This document shows, one piece after another, positions 27,301 to 35,404 of a stretch of DNA of 64,000 bases. How positions within the stretch are numbered: position 1 is the stretch's first letter; the number at the start of each line of letters is the position of its first letter. Under the pieces are notes generated by a model. It was given only the letters and a program-made list of their open reading frames with translations, was not told the origin of the DNA and did not search any database. This DNA comes from Brachybacterium tyrofermentans. GTDB lineage: Bacteria; Actinomycetota; Actinomycetes; Actinomycetales; Dermabacteraceae. The stretch lies in contig NZ_JABUXW010000011.1 of NCBI RefSeq assembly GCF_014897585.1, positions 62,001 to 126,000 of the forward strand. The letters are read 5' to 3'. Made by a program: the position numbers and the translations under genes.

Positions 27301-27788
27301 GCCTCCTGAGCGCCGAGGACGGCCTCGCCGAGCAGGTTGATGTTGAGCGCGGTGCCATCGGCGGTGAGCCGGGTGATGGCCGTGGAGAGCGGGCCGCTGC
27401 GGGCGTCGAGGATGAGGTGGGAGACCATCCGGCGCATCGCCGCCTGGGCGGTGGGCACCACGAGGGACGGCGCGATGCGCGAGCCGACGCCGCCCAGGTA
27501 GACCACCCGACGCAGCGCGGGCGGGAGGAAGGCCGGCGGATCCTGCGCGAGACGACGCAGCTCGACGGCCGCGGCCTTCGGGTCCTCAGGGCGGATCACG
27601 CGATCCACGAAGGCGAGGGTGAAGTTCAGACCCTGCGGATCGCGCAGGAGATCCGACAGCATCTTCGCCGGCCCCGGGACGGAGCGGGTGGCGGCGGCAT
27701 CGACCCAGGCGCGCACCTGTGCGGCGACGTCCTCGATGGTCAGCGTGGTGGTCATGCGCTCATCGAGCGGGAACTGCGACGTGGACAA
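24333..27788 (-). CDS. putA: Bifunctional proline dehydrogenase/P5C dehydrogenase
   Basis: This 1151-residue enzyme oxidises proline to glutamate in two steps. The FAD-linked proline dehydrogenase barrel (about 60-480) contains VRLVKGANLAMEKVDAS and ends in the family YLVRRLEENASSENF. The aldehyde dehydrogenase domain (about 540-1020) has the general base E732 in LAETSG and the nucleophile C766 in GHAGQKCSA. There is no N-terminal DNA-binding ribbon-helix-helix, so it is not a self-repressing PutA. The start is TTG 27788 behind GGAGAAG. An ATG 11 codons later (27755) lacks a good ribosome site. A dyad overlaps the upstream -10 region. Confidence 0.93.
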   Translation of the reverse strand: MSTSQFPLDERMTTTLTIEDVAAQVRAWVDAAATRSVPGPAKMLSDLLRDPQGLNFTLAFVDRVIRPEDPKAAAVELRRLAQDPPAFLPPALRRVVYLGGVGSRIAPSLVVPTAQAAMRRMVSHLILDARSGPLSTAITRLTADGTALNINLLGEAVLGAQEATRRLQGVRELVARHDVDYASIKVSSIVDHLPLWAAAQTVDHIVETLLPLYLEAAHGDHPTFLNMDMEEFRDLELTLQVFEKLLDRPELSRMPAGIVLQAYLPDAPSAMARLRRFAERRVADGGAPIKVRLVKGANLAMEKVDASVHGWMQAPLLSKEETDAQYKRVLLDALHPEQLAAVHLGVAGHNLFDVAFAHLLMGERGIPAGAGSGVEFEMLAGMAPGQQAVVREATGTMRLYVPVVHPQHFDVAVSYLVRRLEENASSENFLSAAFELDTQADLFEREQQRFARALDRALRESSLPTHRDQDRSTETQGALAQLGSSALPSVPGAFRNTPDTDLSTPANQEWAEQITHRIRSSSLGEDEARAARIETVEGVRSTITRALAAGQGWAALDVEKRALILRRVAGTLSAHRGDLLEVMASETGKTLEQGDPEVSEAIDFALYYAEQAERLAALKDVTFSPRPLTLVTPPWNFPVAIPTGGALAALVTGSAVIMKPAPQARRCGALLGRLFHEAGVPQDVFTLVDVPEDEVGRALISDPRIDQLVLTGASDTAALFASWRPELRILAETSGKNSIIVTPHADLDLAAHDVAASAFGHAGQKCSAASLVIAVGSVSQSRRFSAQLADAVLSLHVGEPTDATVQMGPVIEQPGEKLASGLTELGDGESWLARPRQLDDSGRLFTPGVRTGVEEGSAFHRTEYFGPVLGIMHAGSLEEAMRIQNGTDFGLTAGLHSLEPAEVAWWTEHVEAGNLYVNRGITGAIVQRQPFGGWKRSAIGQTAKAGGPNYLVHLMDAADAAPRVPGQDEAWLERARHSDREHWSSAFAPRDLQQLHGEINVLRYLPLPVLVRAAPGTAPAELTRVLHAAATVGADVEVSVADAELAAVATASGLESTQVLVEGAADFALRIPDLEQARVRLIGEADPALRSAIAEHITVALFTGAVVVSARVEMLTFLHEQAISATNHRYGNPLPEPLDLTGGRGWLRGDA

Positions 27789-27858
27789 CGTGTCTTCTCC
27801 TCGGTCGCCGTGCAGGACGGCGGAAACAGTCGGCGCAGGGCTTCATCGCCCTCCTGTG

Positions 27859-27887
27859 ATGGTAGATCCTCCGCACCGCCGCGGAGG
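27859..27887 (-). promoter_or_regulatory. Putative putA promoter with dyad
   Basis: On the minus strand TACCAT (27864-27859) could be the -10 box. Immediately upstream is CCTCCGC-N6-GCGGAGG (27868-27887), positioned to block polymerase. The rest of the 286-base divergent gap (27789-28074) shows only TAGGAT at 28001, a possible -10 for the plus-strand gene. Confidence 0.35.
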
Positions 27888-28074
27888 CTCACCGGTGCTC
27901 CGATTCGTGGAGGTTGTGTAACCGGGATGGGACCATTCCGGGACGACGCGGGATCTGCCTGGACGCCCCTCGTCGGGCGCGCTGTGCTGAACCAGTCGGT
28001 AGGATCCGCAGGACGTTCGTGACCGGGCTGTGACACGATGCGGGCACGACACCGACGTTCTGAAGGAGGCAGTG

Positions 28075-28452
28075 ATGAAGAAGTTCATTTTCCTGGCCGG
28101 TCTCGCGGTCGGATTCGTGGTCGGTTCCCGTGCGGGTCGCGGCCCGTACGAGTCCCTCGAGCGCACGGCACGGCAGGTCGCCGATGATCCTGAGGTCCAG
28201 CGTCGCGCCACGCAGGCCAAGGAGACCGCGGGTCGTGTCGCGCAGGACACCGCGACCACCGTGAAGGACAAGGCTCCGGAGGTCGCTTCTGCGGCCAAGG
28301 GCGCTGCCTCGGGTGCTGCCGCCTCGGCCTCGGGGGCCGCGGCGTCCGCCAAGGAGCGGCTCAGCAGTGGGCAGCAGGACGACTTGGACGCGGAGTCCAC
28401 GAGCGGTGGCGGCGATGCCGAGGTCGGCGACGACCGCCCGCTCAGCTCCTGA
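28075..28452 (+). CDS. YtxH-like small membrane-anchored protein
   Basis: The 125-residue protein has one N-terminal hydrophobic segment, KKFIFLAGLAVGFVVGSRAG. A Lys/Ala-rich amphipathic stretch (RRATQAKETAGRVAQDTATT, then Ala-rich repeats ASAKG AASGAA) follows, with an acidic tail ending DDRPLSS. This is the pattern of YtxH/general-stress envelope proteins. The second half may form a helix or coiled coil. GAAGGAGG (28062-28069) fixes ATG 28075. It converges on tdk and ends before a strong hairpin. The function is unknown; a membrane stress role is only an analogy. Confidence 0.65.
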   Translation: MKKFIFLAGLAVGFVVGSRAGRGPYESLERTARQVADDPEVQRRATQAKETAGRVAQDTATTVKDKAPEVASAAKGAASGAAASASGAAASAKERLSSGQQDDLDAESTSGGGDAEVGDDRPLSS

Positions 28453-28459
28453 GTCGCCG

Positions 28460-28512
28460 ACGACGAGACGCGCCGCGGTTCCCGATCCGGGAGCCGCGGC
28501 GCGTCTCGTCGT
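28460..28512. terminator. Bidirectional hairpin terminator
   Basis: A perfect 19-bp inverted repeat, ACGACGAGACGCGCCGCGG (28460-28478) with 28494-28512, is extended by an inner CCCG/CGGG pair. It sits between the convergent YtxH-like and tdk genes. Confidence 0.85.
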
Positions 28513-28535
28513 GCTGCTGTCGGAGCAGGAGGGCG

Positions 28536-29144
28536 TCAGCCGAGCACGGCGACTCCGGCGGCGTCCTGCTCCTGGAGGAAGCAGGGACCGCACAGGGAGA
28601 CGTAGGTGACGTCGGTTCCGTCGATCGCGACCTGCTCGCCCTCGAAGACGAAGCGTCCCTCGATGTTGCGGCAGTTGAACTCCGCCTGGGATCCGCAGCG
28701 GCACATCGTCGGCAGCTTCTCGACGTTGTCGGCGAGCTCGAACAGGCGCGTCGCGCCGGGGAACATGGCCGTGCGGAAGTCGGTGCGCAGCCCGTAGCAG
28801 ATCACGGAGATGCCATCGAGCTTGGCGATGCGGAAGAGATGGTCGATCTGGACGGGCTCGAGGAACTGCGCCTCGTCCACCAGTACGCAGTGCAACGGCC
28901 GCAGGCCCCGCTCGTCGGCCATGGCCGCCACCCGCTCACGGAGATCCTCACCGGGATGGGCGAGCACGTCCACCTGCCGTCTGGCGCCGCCCCGGGCGAC
29001 GACCCAGTTCTCGCCCTTGGTGTCCAGCGCCGGCTTCACCGTGAGGGTGGCCAGGCCCCGCTCGTCGTAGTTGTACGCCGTCTTGATGAGGGTGTCGGAC
29101 TTCCCGGAGTTCATCGCTCCGTACTTGAAATGCAGCTTGGCCAT
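28536..29144 (-). CDS. tdk: Thymidine kinase
   Basis: This 202-residue type II thymidine kinase is the salvage enzyme that makes dTMP from thymidine and ATP. The P-loop is YGAMNSGKSDT (about 7-17). The Walker B-like segment is VLVDEAQFL, and the lasso/zinc domain has CRCG and CGPCF cysteines. The thymidine-binding YGLRTDFRTAMFPG is present. A GGAG lies just before the ATG. It shares a bidirectional terminator with the convergent gene. Confidence 0.95.
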   Translation of the reverse strand: MAKLHFKYGAMNSGKSDTLIKTAYNYDERGLATLTVKPALDTKGENWVVARGGARRQVDVLAHPGEDLRERVAAMADERGLRPLHCVLVDEAQFLEPVQIDHLFRIAKLDGISVICYGLRTDFRTAMFPGATRLFELADNVEKLPTMCRCGSQAEFNCRNIEGRFVFEGEQVAIDGTDVTYVSLCGPCFLQEQDAAGVAVLG

Positions 29145-29231
29145 GCGTGAGTGCTCCGGGGTGGTGAGGGGGGTGGGGCAGGGTGCCCAGCGTACGGGCC
29201 GACGGAGGCGGGCCGGGGCGGGGCGCCCTGC

Positions 29232-30458
29232 TCAGAAGGCGTCCAGCACGCTGGGCCGGGGCCCGGCGAGGAGGGCGTCCAGGAGACGCCCGGCCTCGGC
29301 GTCGGCCTCGACCTCCAGTCCCAGTCGGCGGGCGTCGGCGATGGTCCGGCCGCCCACCAGCAGGAGCGACGCGGCGTGGATGCTGAGGCGGACGGTTCCG
29401 CCGTCGGCCGTGCCGGCGTCCTCCGTGGGCTCCGCGGAGATCGTCCCGTCGGCGGCCGTGACGACCCACGCGCCCCCCGCACGGCAGATGCCGGCCGGGA
29501 CGGTGGCGTCCTCGACCACGAGCCGGAAGGACCCGGCGAGCCCGGCCGGGGCGCGGCGGGCCTCGAGGGCCGCCGCCGTATCGATCACGCGCATCATGAG
29601 CAGCGGGATCGGATCCGGGGTCGGTCGGGAGCCGGCCCCGGGCAGCACGTCGAGCACGGGATCGTCCGTGCGCAGGCGCAGGCAGACCTGTTCGAGGACC
29701 GTCGACCAGGAGGCGAGGGAACCCAGCAGGGCGATCCGGTCCTCCCGGGTGCGGCCCAGGAGCTCGTGGATCTGCAGCCCGTACCCCCGCTCGGAGGAGG
29801 GGACCCGGTTCCAGGAGACGTATCCGTGATCCGTGCCGGTGTCGTCCTCGAGCAGCAGCGCCGACCAGCCGTCGCTCGGCAGACCCTCGGGGAACAGCGG
29901 TCCCTCGCGCAGCAGCATCGCGTTGTCGCCGGCCGTGAGCTCCCGGTACAGGGCGCGCACGCGCGGCATGGTCTCCTCGGTGACCGGGACCAGGCGCCTG
30001 CCCGGGACCCGAGGCAGCTGCTGCAGGTCCAGCAGCGGGACGATGATGCTGTGCAGCGAGGCGACCACCTGGTAGCCGAAGCGGCGGTAGATGGACGGGT
30101 TCGAGGGATACAGCATCGAGACCGGCATCCCCTCCGCGTCGCAGCGGGCGAGGATCTCCATGATCAGCTCGCCGAAGAGTCCGCCGCCGCGATGCGCAGG
30201 GTGCACGGCCAGGCCCCCGATGCCGCCGCAGGCGATCTCCGCGCCCTCGCCCCACGTGATGCGGTCGCGTCGGATCCTCGCGCCGGCGGCGATCACGCCG
30301 TCGGCGCCTCCCGGCAGGGCGGAGGAGTCGACACCGATCGGGATCTCGCCGGGGGTGAAGGGACGCGGCTCCGGATCGGGCGGCGACCCGCCGAAGGCGC
30401 CGGAGGAGAGCCTCCGATAGGAGACATGGTCATCGGACGTGAGGTCGCGGACAGGCAT
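29232..30458 (-). CDS. Eis-like GNAT N-acetyltransferase
   Basis: The 408-residue protein has the size and arrangement of Eis-type enzymes, with tandem GNAT folds and a C-terminal sterol-carrier-like domain. The acetyl-CoA signature is GGLAVHPAHRGGGLFGELIMEI (about 84-105), followed by LYPSNPSIYRRFGYQV. Family members acetylate aminoglycosides or protein lysines; the substrate here is unknown. TAGACT lies seven bases before ATG 30458, so the mRNA is probably leaderless. It diverges from the sugar-epimerase gene that precedes the olefin cluster. The same minus-strand frame stays open far upstream, but that part is an antisense artefact. Confidence 0.82.
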   Translation of the reverse strand: MPVRDLTSDDHVSYRRLSSGAFGGSPPDPEPRPFTPGEIPIGVDSSALPGGADGVIAAGARIRRDRITWGEGAEIACGGIGGLAVHPAHRGGGLFGELIMEILARCDAEGMPVSMLYPSNPSIYRRFGYQVVASLHSIIVPLLDLQQLPRVPGRRLVPVTEETMPRVRALYRELTAGDNAMLLREGPLFPEGLPSDGWSALLLEDDTGTDHGYVSWNRVPSSERGYGLQIHELLGRTREDRIALLGSLASWSTVLEQVCLRLRTDDPVLDVLPGAGSRPTPDPIPLLMMRVIDTAAALEARRAPAGLAGSFRLVVEDATVPAGICRAGGAWVVTAADGTISAEPTEDAGTADGGTVRLSIHAASLLLVGGRTIADARRLGLEVEADAEAGRLLDALLAGPRPSVLDAF

Positions 30459-30524
30459 GGCGATGAGTCTAGGTCGGGTGCTGTTGCATACTGACAGCGC
30501 CGTACCCAACGTTGAGGAGCTGCT

Positions 30525-31496
30525 GTGAACCCACGCCGTGATCATCCATCGGCGAGCGCGCCACGTGAGGGGGCCCGCAAGCCCCTGACCCGTCCCAACA
30601 GCGCCCAGCACTCCCATCGCGAGTCCCTGTTCAAGCGGCTCTCCGCCGGGGATCCTCGCAGCGACCAGGACCCGCAGCGTCGGATCCCGGTGGGGCTGTC
30701 GACCTCCTCGGTGTTCCCCGCGGGCGTCGAGGAGTGCTTCCGCCTCGCCGCCGAGATCGGCTACGACGGGGTCGAGGTGATGGTGTCCTATCCCAAGGAC
30801 AGCCAGGACCCGAAGATCCTGCGCGAGTACTCCCAGCGCTACGACCAGCCGATCCTCTCCCTCCATGCGCCGACGCTGTTCTTCCTGCAGGGGCTCTGGG
30901 GCCGTGACGCCTGGGTCAAGATCGAGCGCACCGTCGAGATCGCCAAGGAGCTCGGGGTGCCGACGGTCGTCGCGCATCCTCCGTTCCGGTGGCAGGGGAA
31001 GTACGCCCGGGAGTTCGTCACCGGGGTCGCCGCCCTGGAGGAGAAGCACGGGGTCGCGATCGCGGTCGAGAACATGTACCCGTGGCGGCTCGGTGTACGC
31101 GAGCTGCTCAACTATCTTCCCGACCACGACCCGACCGATGAGGACTACGCCCACGTCACCGTCGATCTCTCCCACGCCGCGACGGCGGGGGACGACGCCC
31201 TGGAGATGATCGACCGCCTCGGCGACCGGCTCACCCATCTGCACCTGGCGGACGGCTCCGGCCGTACGACGAAGGACGAGCACCTGCCGCCGGGGGAGGG
31301 CAACCAGCCCTGCGCCGAGGTGCTGCGGCGCCTGGCCAACCGCGGCTGGGAGGGCTCCGTGCTCCTGGAGGTCAGCACCAGCGGCGACGCCGAGCATCGC
31401 GAGCAGATCCTGCGCCAGTGCCTGCTCTTCGCCCGCCATCATCTTGGTCACCACCTCCCGGACGCCCTCGATCCCGGGGACCTGCCGGAGGGCTGA
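30525..31496 (+). CDS. Xylose isomerase-like TIM-barrel protein (sugar phosphate isomerase/epimerase)
   Basis: The 323-residue protein has a Ser/Arg-rich N-terminal extension of about 45 residues and then an AP-endonuclease-2/xylose-isomerase-like TIM barrel. It starts RIPVGLSTSSVFPAG and continues through EIGYDGVEVM, LHAPTLFF, VAHPPFRWQ, AIAVENMYPW, VTVDLSHAA and LHLADGSG. These are the usual metal-site His, Glu and Asp positions of the sugar phosphate isomerase/epimerase family. The start is GTG 30525 behind GAGGAG. It lies 177 bases before oleA on the same strand. I cannot say whether it belongs to the olefin pathway. Confidence 0.78.
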   Translation: MNPRRDHPSASAPREGARKPLTRPNSAQHSHRESLFKRLSAGDPRSDQDPQRRIPVGLSTSSVFPAGVEECFRLAAEIGYDGVEVMVSYPKDSQDPKILREYSQRYDQPILSLHAPTLFFLQGLWGRDAWVKIERTVEIAKELGVPTVVAHPPFRWQGKYAREFVTGVAALEEKHGVAIAVENMYPWRLGVRELLNYLPDHDPTDEDYAHVTVDLSHAATAGDDALEMIDRLGDRLTHLHLADGSGRTTKDEHLPPGEGNQPCAEVLRRLANRGWEGSVLLEVSTSGDAEHREQILRQCLLFARHHLGHHLPDALDPGDLPEG

Positions 31497-31673
31497 CCGG
31501 ACGTGGCATCCGCCACCTCGGCAGACAGCCCACAGGTGTCGGTGGGAGACTGGCCGTCGCATGTGCTCGACCCGGTTCTCGACGCCCCTCGGGGCGCGCC
31601 GATCAGGGTCGGCGTCCGTCCGGCGGCCATGCCCACCACGAAATGCACGAGACGAACGAGGTATCGCACGCAG

Positions 31674-32705
31674 ATGGGGAACGGGAACACAGCATTCGTC
31701 CACAGGAACGCGAGCCTGCTCTCGGTCGAGATGACTCTTCCGCAGGTCACGGTGACCTCCGACGAGATCGACGAGATGCTCGCTCCCGCCCGCAAGCGAC
31801 TGCGCCTGCCCAAGGGCGTGCTGCAGCGGGTGGCAGGGGTCTACGAGCGCCGCTGGTGGCGTGATCCGCAGAACGGCTGGAAGCAGGGCGTCGTGCTCGC
31901 CGCCGAGCGCGCCATGGCCAAGGCCGGGATCATGCGCGACCAGGTCGGGCTGCTGATCAACGCCTCGGTCTCCCGCCAGCATCTGGAGCCCGCGGTCTCC
32001 ACCGGTATCCATCACTCGCTCGGGATGCCGTCCAGCTGCATGAACTTCGACATCACCAATGCCTGCCTGGGCTTCGTCAATGCGATGACGATGGCCGCCG
32101 GCATGATCGACGCCGGGCAGATCCAGTACGCGCTGATCGTCGGGGCGGAGGATGTCGAGCAGGTCCAGCGCGGCACGATCGACCGCCTCAACTCCAAGAC
32201 CTCCACCCGGGCGGACTTCAACAACCAGTTCGCGTCCCTGACCCTGGGGTCGGGAGCCGCCGCCGCCGTCATCGGCCCGGCGGATCTCCACCCCGAGGGC
32301 CACCGGCTCAAGCACACCCAGTCCCGCGCCGGCACCGAGCACCATGAGCTGTGCGTCGCGGACATGCAGGACATGCGCACCGACTCCGCCGGGCTGCTCG
32401 AGAACGGGATCCAGCTGATCCTGGACACCTGGAAGGGCGCCAACGAGGCCGGTCTCGACTTCAAGAGCATCGACCACGTGATCCCGCACCAGGTGTCTAT
32501 GGTCTACACCCGCAACTTCTCCAAGATCACCGGAGTGGGGATGGAACGCATCCCGGTGAGCTTCCCCGACTGGGGGAACATCGCCGCCGAGGCGGTGCCG
32601 ATGACTCTCGCGAGCATCCAGGACGACGTGAAGCGGGGTGAGCGCGTCCTCCTCATGGGCGTCGGCTCCGGACTGAACACCGCGATGATGGAGGTCCAGT
32701 GGTGA
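31674..32705 (+). CDS. oleA: OleA, thiolase-fold fatty acyl condensing enzyme
   Basis: OleA joins two long-chain acyl-CoAs head to head to give a 2-alkyl-3-ketoacid, the first step of long-chain olefin synthesis. The 343-residue protein has a FabH-like fold with C131 (DITNACLGF), H272 (IPHQVS) and N302 (WGNIAAEA). E105 in SRQHLEPAV matches the OleA-specific glutamate absent from FabH. I chose ATG 31674 to match family N-termini (NTAFVHRNASLLSVE); the ribosome site is weak and an in-frame ATG at 31629 is an alternative. The oleBC start overlaps its stop, so the three ole genes form one operon. Confidence 0.92.
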   Translation: MGNGNTAFVHRNASLLSVEMTLPQVTVTSDEIDEMLAPARKRLRLPKGVLQRVAGVYERRWWRDPQNGWKQGVVLAAERAMAKAGIMRDQVGLLINASVSRQHLEPAVSTGIHHSLGMPSSCMNFDITNACLGFVNAMTMAAGMIDAGQIQYALIVGAEDVEQVQRGTIDRLNSKTSTRADFNNQFASLTLGSGAAAAVIGPADLHPEGHRLKHTQSRAGTEHHELCVADMQDMRTDSAGLLENGIQLILDTWKGANEAGLDFKSIDHVIPHQVSMVYTRNFSKITGVGMERIPVSFPDWGNIAAEAVPMTLASIQDDVKRGERVLLMGVGSGLNTAMMEVQW

Positions 32706-35404
32706 ACACCAGCACCCGGAGCACGGGCCGCCGCCGTGCGGCGACGCCCGACGTCCCCGGCATGCCCGAGGTCGACCCCCGTCTCAGCCGCACTCTCGAG
32801 GTGCGCGACCACGCCGGGGAGCAGCGCCGCTGGCACCTGCTGGACTCCGGCCCGCTGCTGGCCGAGCGCGGCATCACCCCGCAGGGCACGCTGCTCGCCG
32901 TGCACGGCAACCCCACCTATTCGTTCCTGTTCCGCTCGCTGGTGCGCGAGGACATCCCGTGGCGCCTGATCGCCGTGGACCAGCTGGAGATGGGCTGGTC
33001 CGAGCGCACCGGGGTCACGCGCCGCCTGCAGGACCGCATCACGGATCTGTCGCTGCTCACCGATGCGCTCTCGATCCGCGGTCCCGTGGTCACCGTCGGC
33101 CACGACTGGGGCGGCATCGTCTCCGTCGGCTGGGCGCTGGACAACCGCCATGACCTCGCCGGCATGATCCTCACCAACACCGGCATCCACCAGGAGCTCG
33201 TCGAGAAGCTGCCCAAGGCGCTGCAGCTCGCGACCACGCCGGCGTTCCTGCCCGCGTCGACCTCCCTGACCGACACCTTCCTGCGAACCACCCTCGCGCT
33301 GTCGCGGCCGCCGCTGCCCAAGGAGGTCCAGGACGCCTACCTCGCGCCGTACCGCACGCGGGCCCGACGCAAGGGCATCGAGCAGTTCGTCGCCGATATT
33401 CCGCCCCATGCCTCGCACCCCTCACGGCCGACCCTCGAGCGCCTCGCCGAGGGCATCCGCGACCTCAAGGTCCCCACCCTGTTCGCCTGGGGCCCACGCG
33501 ACGTCACCTTCTCCGACCGGTACCTGCGCGATCTCATCGAGCGCGTGCCCCATGCGGACGTGCACCGTTTCGAGAAGACCTCCCACCTGGTCTGGGAGGA
33601 CGCCGACGTCGCCGGGCTGGTCTCGCAGTGGCTGCGCACGCGGCTGAGCCCGTCGGCTGCGGAGCTCGAGCCCGCCCAGCGGATCACCGCGCCCCGCCCG
33701 GTCTCCTCCTACGCGGAGCCCGCCCCGGAGCGCCACGTGGGCGAACCGATCGCCCGCCTGGCCGCCGATCCCGCTCATGCCCACCGACCCGCCGTGGTCG
33801 AGATGGCCGGTCCGGATGGCGAGCGCCGGGAGATCTCATGGTCGCTGCTGAACCGCCGGGTCGATGACATCGCCGCCGGTCTGCTCGGGCACGGGGTGCG
33901 TCCCGGTGACCGGGTGAGCATCCTCATCACCCCCGGTGCGGACCTCACCGGCGTGCTCTACGCGTGCCTGCGCATCGGTGCGGTAGCGGTCATCGCGGAC
34001 GCCGGTCTGGGCATCCCGGGCCTCACTCGAGCCGTCATCGGATCCCACCCGGACTGGCTGATCGGCATCAAGACCGCCCTGGTCGGTGCCCGCACGATGG
34101 GCTGGCCCGGTCGCCGGATCAGCGTCGAGCAGCTGCCCACGCTGGATCGAGCCGCCCTCGGCGTGGAGTCCTCGATCGCCCAGCTGGCGACGTCCGGGTC
34201 GATGATGCGCGACCTCGGCGCCCCGCTCGACGCCGCCTGGCCCGATGCGGACGCCGACGCGGCGATCCTGTTCACCTCCGGCTCCACCGGGCCGGCCAAG
34301 GGCGCCGTGTACACCCACCGCCAGATGAGCGCCATGTTCACCGCGGTGGGGGACACCCTGCAGCTGGACCCGGAGCGCGGCCTGGTCGCCGGCTTCGCGC
34401 CCTTCGCCCTGCTGGGGCCCGCGCTCGGCGCGCCCACGGTGGTGCCCGACATGGACATCACGCGACCCGGCGAGCTCACGGCCCCGGCGCTCGCGGAGGC
34501 CATCGCGGCACTCGGCGAACCCGCCGTGTTCACCGCTCCCGCCGCGCTGCGCAACATCCTGGACACCGCCGGCCAGCTCGATGAGTTCGGGCGCGGTGCG
34601 ATCGCGAGTGCGGCGAGCTTCTTCTCCGCCGGTGCACCGATCCCGGCGCATCTGCTGCGCGAGCTGCGCGGCCTCATGCCGCACGCGAGAGCGCTCACCC
34701 CGTACGGGATGACCGAATGCCTCGCCGTGGCCGCCATCGACCTCGAGGGCATCGAGGCCGCCGGTGAGGGATCGGGAGTCTGCGTGGGCAGGCCTGTGCC
34801 GCGCACCGAGATCGCCATCGCCGTCATGGACGAGGACGGCCGCACCACCGGGGAGATCACCAAGGACCCCGGGACGACCGGGGAGATCCTGGTGCGCGCC
34901 CCGCACGTGCGCGACCGCTATCTGATGCTGTGGGGGACCACCCACGCCTCGATGCGCTTCGAGGGCTGGCACGCCACCGGCGACGTGGGCCATCTCGACG
35001 CCGAGGGCCGCCTCTGGGTCGAGGGCCGTGCGGACCACGTGCTCGCCACCGCCGAGGGGCTGTTCACCCCGGTGCAGATCGAGGACGCCGCCGAGACGGT
35101 GCCGACGGTGCGTCGCGCCGGAGCCGCCGTCGTCGGCCCCCGCGGCACCCAGCAGGTCGTCGTGATCCTCGAGACCGAGGACGGCTACCGGCCCGGCAGG
35201 CCCGGGAAGCCGCGCGCCGCCGCGACCTCCCTCCAGGAGGCCGTGCGCCGCGCCGTCCGTGAGCGGTCCGGGGCCGAGGTGGTCGCGGTGTTCACCACCA
35301 GCGCGCTGCCCACGGACATCCGCCACAACTCGAAGATCGACCGGGCGGCGCTGTCCCGCTGGTCCGGCCAGACCCTGCGCGGGGAGAAGGCCGGGTCGCT
35401 GTGA
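32702..35404 (+). CDS. oleBC: OleBC fusion: beta-lactone decarboxylase plus beta-lactone synthetase
   Basis: One 900-residue polypeptide carries two olefin enzymes. Residues about 40-320 are an alpha/beta hydrolase like OleB, with nucleophile D135 (VGHDWGG) and H295 (KTSHLVWED); OleB converts the beta-lactone to the cis-olefin and CO2. Residues about 350-900 are an AMP-ligase-fold OleC with TSGSTGPAKG at about 525-534, YGMTECLA, and GWHATGDVGHLD; OleC closes the beta-lactone. The fusion is known in Micrococcales such as Micrococcus luteus. The start is GTG 32702 after GGAGG (32690-32694), overlapping the oleA stop. The C-terminus overlaps oleD. Confidence 0.92.
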   Translation: MNTSTRSTGRRRAATPDVPGMPEVDPRLSRTLEVRDHAGEQRRWHLLDSGPLLAERGITPQGTLLAVHGNPTYSFLFRSLVREDIPWRLIAVDQLEMGWSERTGVTRRLQDRITDLSLLTDALSIRGPVVTVGHDWGGIVSVGWALDNRHDLAGMILTNTGIHQELVEKLPKALQLATTPAFLPASTSLTDTFLRTTLALSRPPLPKEVQDAYLAPYRTRARRKGIEQFVADIPPHASHPSRPTLERLAEGIRDLKVPTLFAWGPRDVTFSDRYLRDLIERVPHADVHRFEKTSHLVWEDADVAGLVSQWLRTRLSPSAAELEPAQRITAPRPVSSYAEPAPERHVGEPIARLAADPAHAHRPAVVEMAGPDGERREISWSLLNRRVDDIAAGLLGHGVRPGDRVSILITPGADLTGVLYACLRIGAVAVIADAGLGIPGLTRAVIGSHPDWLIGIKTALVGARTMGWPGRRISVEQLPTLDRAALGVESSIAQLATSGSMMRDLGAPLDAAWPDADADAAILFTSGSTGPAKGAVYTHRQMSAMFTAVGDTLQLDPERGLVAGFAPFALLGPALGAPTVVPDMDITRPGELTAPALAEAIAALGEPAVFTAPAALRNILDTAGQLDEFGRGAIASAASFFSAGAPIPAHLLRELRGLMPHARALTPYGMTECLAVAAIDLEGIEAAGEGSGVCVGRPVPRTEIAIAVMDEDGRTTGEITKDPGTTGEILVRAPHVRDRYLMLWGTTHASMRFEGWHATGDVGHLDAEGRLWVEGRADHVLATAEGLFTPVQIEDAAETVPTVRRAGAAVVGPRGTQQVVVILETEDGYRPGRPGKPRAAATSLQEAVRRAVRERSGAEVVAVFTTSALPTDIRHNSKIDRAALSRWSGQTLRGEKAGSL

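Noticed and set aside
30459-32489. Upstream half of the 1085-codon minus-strand frame over the epimerase and oleA
   Set aside because: It is antisense to two well-supported genes and has no recognisable domain; only the 408 residues from 30458 resemble an acetyltransferase.
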